Positions 59,102 to 64,000 of a DNA stretch of 64,000 bases are shown piece by piece. The notes beneath the pieces were generated by a model. It was not told where the DNA came from. It searched no databases and saw nothing but the letters and a program-made list of their open reading frames with translations. The translations under genes were made by a program, and so were the position numbers. Numbering within the stretch: position 1 is the first letter of the stretch; each line of letters begins with the position of its first letter. The DNA comes from a virus: IMG/VR virus record IMGVR_UViG_3300042541_001760, positions 179,689 to 243,688 of that record. The stretch is one strand, 5' to 3'.

Positions 59102-62100
59102 TAGTCAGCAAATGCGTCTGTGTCAATCCATTTAGCGGTAAATCTATCGAAAGCCGATGCCCCTTTAGCTAATCCAAAATAAAAATAGAATGGAGCGCCT
59201 AAGTTGTATTTACCGGATATCCCAGGTTCCGGTTTATAATCACTTTCACCTGTTGCTGGATTAATGACTAAAGGCCCATCAACATTATAAATCCAACCTT
59301 TATTGTATTTTATTTCAGTTACGCTAGGACTTGGTTGGAATGTTCTCGATCCATTTACACCTCCGTACAGTCTATCTATTTTTTGATATCCGTATTTGAA
59401 TGCGTTAGCACCCGCACCACCAAAAACCCAGTCATTTGTTTGTTTTCCGAAAATATTATCATTACCACTATTATTAAAAATTTGCCATAAATAAAATGGG
59501 ACTGTTTGTGTTGTAACCGGGATATAAGTAAAATTACAATCATTATTTATTCCAATAAGACCATCTGGATTATATAAAGTTCTATTTGGTGATATATAAT
59601 CTCTAAGTTGACTATCGCCAGTATAAAAAATACCAAAAGTAATATCCTTATAACTACCAACCCCACCCGGAAAATATAAAGGTGAGTTAAATCCTGAATT
59701 AATAGCTGGCTCAGGATAATTTGCAGGTTCAAAAGCGGAGATACCTAATTGTGAATTGGTTGCAATCATTTGAGAAAAATCCGCATCAACGAATCTTTTA
59801 GGACGTGAAAAATAATTCATAATACTAGCACCCGCAGGTGTCCCAAATAACGCTCCAAAACTTGTACTAGCAAATCTTGACAATATGAATATATTCAATA
59901 TTTCTGAAGTATCTCCGAATGTTGTACTATTTAACTTATTCATAATATACCCATCCCAATTTCCGCTTTGAGATAAAAATTTTTGTAGTTCGTCTCTTGG
60001 ACCTAAGTCCATCATCGTCGTTGGGAACATTAAATTTCTACTATTTCCTAAAAGATTTGATCCGTCATAAAACCCTTTTTTACCTACGAAATCATCTGTA
60101 GCTTCATCATATGGTGAACTCCTATAATAAAAATTAGAAGTGTCAGGGTCTAAGTATATTGTATCTTTACAATATTTATTATATGGTATATTTGGTGGAT
60201 TTCCATTTGGTCCGGTAAAATATCTTGTTGTTTTAAATGGGAACATATACAATGACCCATTAACCCAATTATTAAAAAACGTATGTGAAAATACTTCCCT
60301 ACAAGCTCCAAAATTAATATTCATTCGTGATAACCACTCAGTAACTAATTGTAAGTCTTTAGTTAAATGTGCCCCTAAATAATTTGCATGTACTAAATTA
60401 TAACAAGACCCACCAATAAAAAATTGGGCATATCCTCCTGATGTATAAAATTGACAAGATGCTGCCGGTAAAATATCTAGTGTATCATTAACATTTTGAT
60501 AACAACCTATTGGGACTAAATGTTCACAAGCAAAAGAATCTAATACTTTATCAACCGATCCAAAACTTTCTGGTTCAGTTGATCCGGTAATTCTAATATC
60601 AGGGTCATCACCGGGAAACGCTTGAGTCCCTGACGCTGGGTTTACACCGGCAACAACACCTTCATCAGATAGTTGATATACGGTAAATTGCCCGTTAGCC
60701 ATCATATTCATACCTTGCGGTATAATCGTATTAACTGTATTAAAAGATTGAAATAGGTCGGATGTCGGCATTCTGTCAGTCCTCATTACAATTCTATTAC
60801 TATCTGACATTATAGTATTAACAGTAGGGAGGTATTTTGGAGAAAAGTATACTGACCCTAACGCCGTTCTAGTTCCATTATTTAAAGTATTTATTTCAGA
60901 TCTCATACCAACCATAGATCCACCTTCAACACTCTCCCCAATAGCATATCTTTTACCCACAAATTGCATAATTTCAACATTAGCGGGAGGTGCAGGAGGT
61001 ACGGTAGGTGCAACATAATTTACAGGAAATCCGCAGTAACCACTATCTGATGGACCATCAATCTGAGAACCTGGTAGTCTAGCATACATATTCTTACCAC
61101 CAACTCTTAACCCCCCTCCTGTTGTTCCATTAGTTCCACCAATAAAAGTATATTCCGCTATTGATGAATACATTGCGGGTGGTGTTCCCCCTGGTGCGTA
61201 ACCAACTACATTACTATTTTCATCCAATGATGAGTAATTAGAGCTTCGATATGTTGGGAATGGTGTCCATTGATCCGGTTGGAAGTGATAAGAAGGGAAG
61301 AATAGTCTACCATTAGAATATCCGGTATCTACCGAGGTATTATTAATAATATTTGTATGATTTACGCATCTATGAGCATTATTATAGGCAATTACATCGG
61401 ATCCAATTTGAAGCGATTGACCAAAATCTAAACCATCATTAGGTTGTAATGGGATGTTCATTTTGAAATCACCAATAACCGAAACATCAAAATGGGTAGT
61501 TCTACCAAATAAACGACCTAAACCATATTTTATGGGTATCCTACTTGAATGGGGGTCAACACCTCTAACCATTATAGTTATTAGGGCATTTGGTTTATCT
61601 GAATATAATGACCAAAGGTTAATCCAAGACCAAAGTCCAGGACTGTTGGTATTTGCTCTTATATCGGGTCCGTTAGTCCCAATAGATTGATTAATTGGCG
61701 TCCAATTATTAAATATCCTCGCGAAGAAACTTTCTTGTTCTCTTTTATCTTGAAGCCATCCCGACGAGACAAGTATATTACTGTATTCATCAAATGTCAT
61801 TGCGGTAATAACTTGAAAGTATTCAATACCTGTTGGGTATTTTAGATATCTATCCGTATCTGAATTAGTTTGAGTTATATTGTAATTAGTAACCTTTCTA
61901 CCTCCCGTAATGGGGTCTGTGTAACTAACAGTTGTTGTACCACTAACGTTTATAGGATTACCCGTTACTGAATATGTACCATACGCATTTGCTTGAGTTG
62001 TGGCGCTCATATTAACATCAACGCCGTCATAAGGATTATTAAATGTTAAAATAGTACCAGATTCAATTTTTTCCTCCAACATTAACATCATTATATTATC

Positions 62101-64000
62101 GTAATGAGTTCCACCATTGAATCCCTCATTAAATCTGACTCTTATTTGATTTGTACCTCCACCTAAACAATAATCACTACCATTAACGGTATCTATAACT
62201 CTAACACTATTATTAGAATTTCCAACATATAAATAATCATTAGTCGTATTATACACCGCAAAACTAGGGGTTGATCCAACGGATATCGTATTAATCACAG
62301 AATTAATTGAGGTATCAATAACACTAACTGTATTGGATAAGGTATTTCCAACATATAAACGATTTTCCCCTGAAACATACGTACCAAAGGAAGGATTTGT
62401 TCCTGGTCCTATGGATATTATTGTTATCAACGAATTATTATTTATGGTATCAAAAACACTAACATCACCGGAACCACTATTTCCAACATATAGATAACCA
62501 TTATCAGGATTATATGTCCCAAAAGTAGGGTTTGTCCCTGGACCTATAGTTATTAAGTCAATTACCGTAACACCAGATATTACACTAATAGTACCATCCC
62601 CTCTATTTCCAACATATAAACAATTATTATTGGGGGTATATGTTCCGAAAGAAGGATTATTACCAACTGATATTGTTGGTATTGTACTAGACGTACCTGA
62701 TATTACACTAACAGTACCATCTCCTTTATTTCCAACATAAACGCAATTATTACTAGGGTTGTATGTTCCGAAAATAGGTTGGTCTCCAACATTTTTAATT
62801 CCAGCAATTCCATTATTTACGGTATTTATAATAGTAACAGTATCACTCGCATTATTTCCAACATATAGATATTGATTAACAGGATTATATGTTCCGAAAG
62901 AAGGATTATTACCAAAAAGAATTATCGAACCACTCGCAACATTGTTTGTGGTATTTATTGGTTTAACTTGACCATTAGCACCACCAAATCCAACATATAA
63001 AGTATTATTGACATACGTTCCAAAAGTAGGATTTGAACCGACTGATATCGTACTAACCCCCCCATTATTCGCGGTATCAATAGCACTAACATTACTAGAT
63101 CCATTATTTCCAACATATAAACGACCATTTGGCGCATATGTTCCAAAGATAGGATTTGTTCCAACGGTGATTGATCTTGTATCCGTTCTCTTATTTAAAT
63201 CACCTGTAGTATTAATCTCAGCATTACCTTCACCAAAAAACTTACCCTTAAAGTTCATCATATTAACGCTTTCCGGTATAGTTAATCCTTGAACCCAAAT
63301 AAAACGACCATCACTAAAATTATCTCTTTGTGGTGTTCTAAAAGCGGCTGAATATTGTAAATTATTAGATATCCAACCCGCAGCAAATCTTTGTATTGGC
63401 CCAATAACCTCATCATAATCAGTATTAACGTCATAAGATCCTGGATCAATTATATTTGCCAATATACTACTATTAGTAAATAGTGGTGGTCTATATGTGG
63501 ATCCTGGATTATTAAACCCTTCGTTTGTTGGAGTACATGAACAGAGTTGGCATTCGGGAAAAACAAATAACGGGATTGCTAATTGACTAAATCTATTTTC
63601 TATGTCAATTAAAACCTGCCAATTTTCAAAGGGTCGTAAAGTAAACGATAAAAGGCTACCACTATATCCGATTCCGAAGTTCCTTATTTTTGAAACTAGA
63701 AAGCATATAACGTGAAATATTGTTACTACCAATTTTAATATGATAGAAATAAAGGACGATACAATTACAAATAGTAAAAACAATAAATCAAATCTATATT
63801 GAGCATCATTGGTTGGAAATTTATTACTTGTACTTTCACAAGTTTCATCGGTAATGTTTTTAATTCCTAAGTATTGTCTTTGTCTATTACCTTTCGTGAA
63901 TCTTGTTACAAGTTGAGATATCGTATAAACTTTATTATATGACATCTCGTAGAATTTATCTTCACAATTTATAGCCTCCTGTATAATATCATCACCAAAT
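59101..64000 (-). CDS. Giant virion protein with membrane-like segment and eight-repeat propeller (5' end outside window)
   Basis: The frame is at least 1633 codons and stays open to the right edge (…FGDDIIQEAINCEDKFYE before the first visible ATG at 63945), so the true start may lie outside. After about 40 residues from that ATG comes a hydrophobic stretch (FDLLFLLFVIVSSFISIILK, then LVVTIFHVICFLVSK), and at about residues 257-590 eight repeats of about 42 residues, each with NPxFGTY...YLYVGN...VSVID, a YVTN-type beta-propeller. The rest (600-1614) is beta-rich and aromatic. It is probably a tail or baseplate protein; the propeller may bind a host surface ligand. Confidence 0.75.
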   Translation of the reverse strand, partial: FGDDIIQEAINCEDKFYEMSYNKVYTISQLVTRFTKGNRQRQYLGIKNITDETCESTSNKFPTNDAQYRFDLLFLLFVIVSSFISIILKLVVTIFHVICFLVSKIRNFGIGYSGSLLSFTLRPFENWQVLIDIENRFSQLAIPLFVFPECQLCSCTPTNEGFNNPGSTYRPPLFTNSSILANIIDPGSYDVNTDYDEVIGPIQRFAAGWISNNLQYSAAFRTPQRDNFSDGRFIWVQGLTIPESVNMMNFKGKFFGEGNAEINTTGDLNKRTDTRSITVGTNPIFGTYAPNGRLYVGNNGSSNVSAIDTANNGGVSTISVGSNPTFGTYVNNTLYVGFGGANGQVKPINTTNNVASGSIILFGNNPSFGTYNPVNQYLYVGNNASDTVTIINTVNNGIAGIKNVGDQPIFGTYNPSNNCVYVGNKGDGTVSVISGTSSTIPTISVGNNPSFGTYTPNNNCLYVGNRGDGTISVISGVTVIDLITIGPGTNPTFGTYNPDNGYLYVGNSGSGDVSVFDTINNNSLITIISIGPGTNPSFGTYVSGENRLYVGNTLSNTVSVIDTSINSVINTISVGSTPSFAVYNTTNDYLYVGNSNNSVRVIDTVNGSDYCLGGGTNQIRVRFNEGFNGGTHYDNIMMLMLEEKIESGTILTFNNPYDGVDVNMSATTQANAYGTYSVTGNPINVSGTTTVSYTDPITGGRKVTNYNITQTNSDTDRYLKYPTGIEYFQVITAMTFDEYSNILVSSGWLQDKREQESFFARIFNNWTPINQSIGTNGPDIRANTNSPGLWSWINLWSLYSDKPNALITIMVRGVDPHSSRIPIKYGLGRLFGRTTHFDVSVIGDFKMNIPLQPNDGLDFGQSLQIGSDVIAYNNAHRCVNHTNIINNTSVDTGYSNGRLFFPSYHFQPDQWTPFPTYRSSNYSSLDENSNVVGYAPGGTPPAMYSSIAEYTFIGGTNGTTGGGLRVGGKNMYARLPGSQIDGPSDSGYCGFPVNYVAPTVPPAPPANVEIMQFVGKRYAIGESVEGGSMVGMRSEINTLNNGTRTALGSVYFSPKYLPTVNTIMSDSNRIVMRTDRMPTSDLFQSFNTVNTIIPQGMNMMANGQFTVYQLSDEGVVAGVNPASGTQAFPGDDPDIRITGSTEPESFGSVDKVLDSFACEHLVPIGCYQNVNDTLDILPAASCQFYTSGGYAQFFIGGSCYNLVHANYLGAHLTKDLQLVTEWLSRMNINFGACREVFSHTFFNNWVNGSLYMFPFKTTRYFTGPNGNPPNIPYNKYCKDTIYLDPDTSNFYYRSSPYDEATDDFVGKKGFYDGSNLLGNSRNLMFPTTMMDLGPRDELQKFLSQSGNWDGYIMNKLNSTTFGDTSEILNIFILSRFASTSFGALFGTPAGASIMNYFSRPKRFVDADFSQMIATNSQLGISAFEPANYPEPAINSGFNSPLYFPGGVGSYKDITFGIFYTGDSQLRDYISPNRTLYNPDGLIGINNDCNFTYIPVTTQTVPFYLWQIFNNSGNDNIFGKQTNDWVFGGAGANAFKYGYQKIDRLYGGVNGSRTFQPSPSVTEIKYNKGWIYNVDGPLVINPATGESDYKPEPGISGKYNLGAPFYFYFGLAKGASAFDRFTAKWIDTDAFAD
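62176..63177 (-). repeat. Eight DNA repeats of about 125 bp encoding propeller blades
   Basis: Repeated TTTCCAACATATA and TATGTTCC.AAA sequences on the plus strand mark eight units of about 120-130 bp, diverged but clearly related. They encode the eight blades of the propeller in the giant virion protein. Fast change of blade number by recombination between units is possible. Confidence 0.8.

Noticed and set aside
62176-63177. Regular repeats that could suggest a CRISPR array
   Set aside because: Units are about 125 bp, diverged and in-frame coding for propeller blades; there are no short identical repeats with unique spacers.
1-64000. tRNA genes, integrase, att sites, reverse transcriptase or diversity-generating element
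   Set aside because: No cloverleaf-like sequence, integrase or reverse transcriptase motif was seen on either strand; small structures could still be missed by eye.

Overview
The window reads as a segment of a large, AT-rich tailed phage that infects a member of the Bacteroidota, probably a Flavobacteriia-like host. The phage side is shown by a run of large virion proteins on the right, a T4-type Rad50/Mre11 pair (gp46/gp47-like), a zinc-finger/TOPRIM primase, a RuvC-like resolvase, a phage-type sigma factor, several DNA methyltransferases and dozens of small tightly packed unknown genes. The host assignment is inference from several independent signs: promoters of the Bacteroidota type (TTTG, 19-20 bp, TAnnTTTG), very AT-rich start regions with no visible Shine-Dalgarno, signal peptides ending in Gln, SprB-type repeats, a type IX secretion (T9SS type B) C-terminal domain, an Hc1-type histone-like protein and a PKD/propeller secreted protein of flavobacterial style. 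No tRNA, CRISPR array, integrase or att site was seen. No stretch over about 300 bases lacks a gene.

Layout. 1-3.9 kb: the 5' end of a DHH-type phosphoesterase, an RHH protein overlapping an HNH endonuclease, two DNA methyltransferases, a DUF3310 protein and small unknowns. 4.7-9.7 kb: unknown acidic proteins, a small MGCGC protein and a tandem family of 114-122 aa paralogues. 9.7-12.9 kb: an operon of exported proteins (outer-membrane barrel, propeller/PKD protein, Ig-like protein, T9SS sorting-domain protein). 13-24 kb: thioredoxin and glutaredoxin, a PcfJ-like protein, twin leucine-rich-repeat proteins, a D12 methyltransferase, DnaJ, an Hc1-like histone and small unknowns. 24-31 kb: an acidic zinc-ribbon/EF-hand protein, membrane proteins, an amidase-like endolysin and the sigma factor. 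31-41.7 kb: a candidate restriction-modification pair, gp46/gp47-like nuclease, a RecB-like nuclease and the primase. 41.8-64 kb: mostly minus-strand virion (tail/baseplate/adhesin) genes carrying SprB-like repeats, proline-threonine linkers and an eight-repeat propeller; the last gene runs off the right edge.

Two regulatory classes stand out. Host-like TTTG/TAnnTTTG promoters precede genes that look early or middle (primase, nuclease, PcfJ-like protein, candidate restriction enzyme). A separate TATTTATA element, usually preceded by G or GA, lies 4-53 nt upstream of at least 15 start codons, including virion genes and six of seven proteins that carry a short N-terminal segment ending in hydrophobic-X-Glu. 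In T4, such segments target internal proteins to the prohead and are cut by the prohead protease. My main inference is that this phage packages a cohort of internal proteins marked by such leaders and expressed from a phage-specific late-type promoter.

The second standout is the exported-protein operon, which would place phage-encoded proteins on the host cell surface. Many genes are of unknown function and are labelled so.
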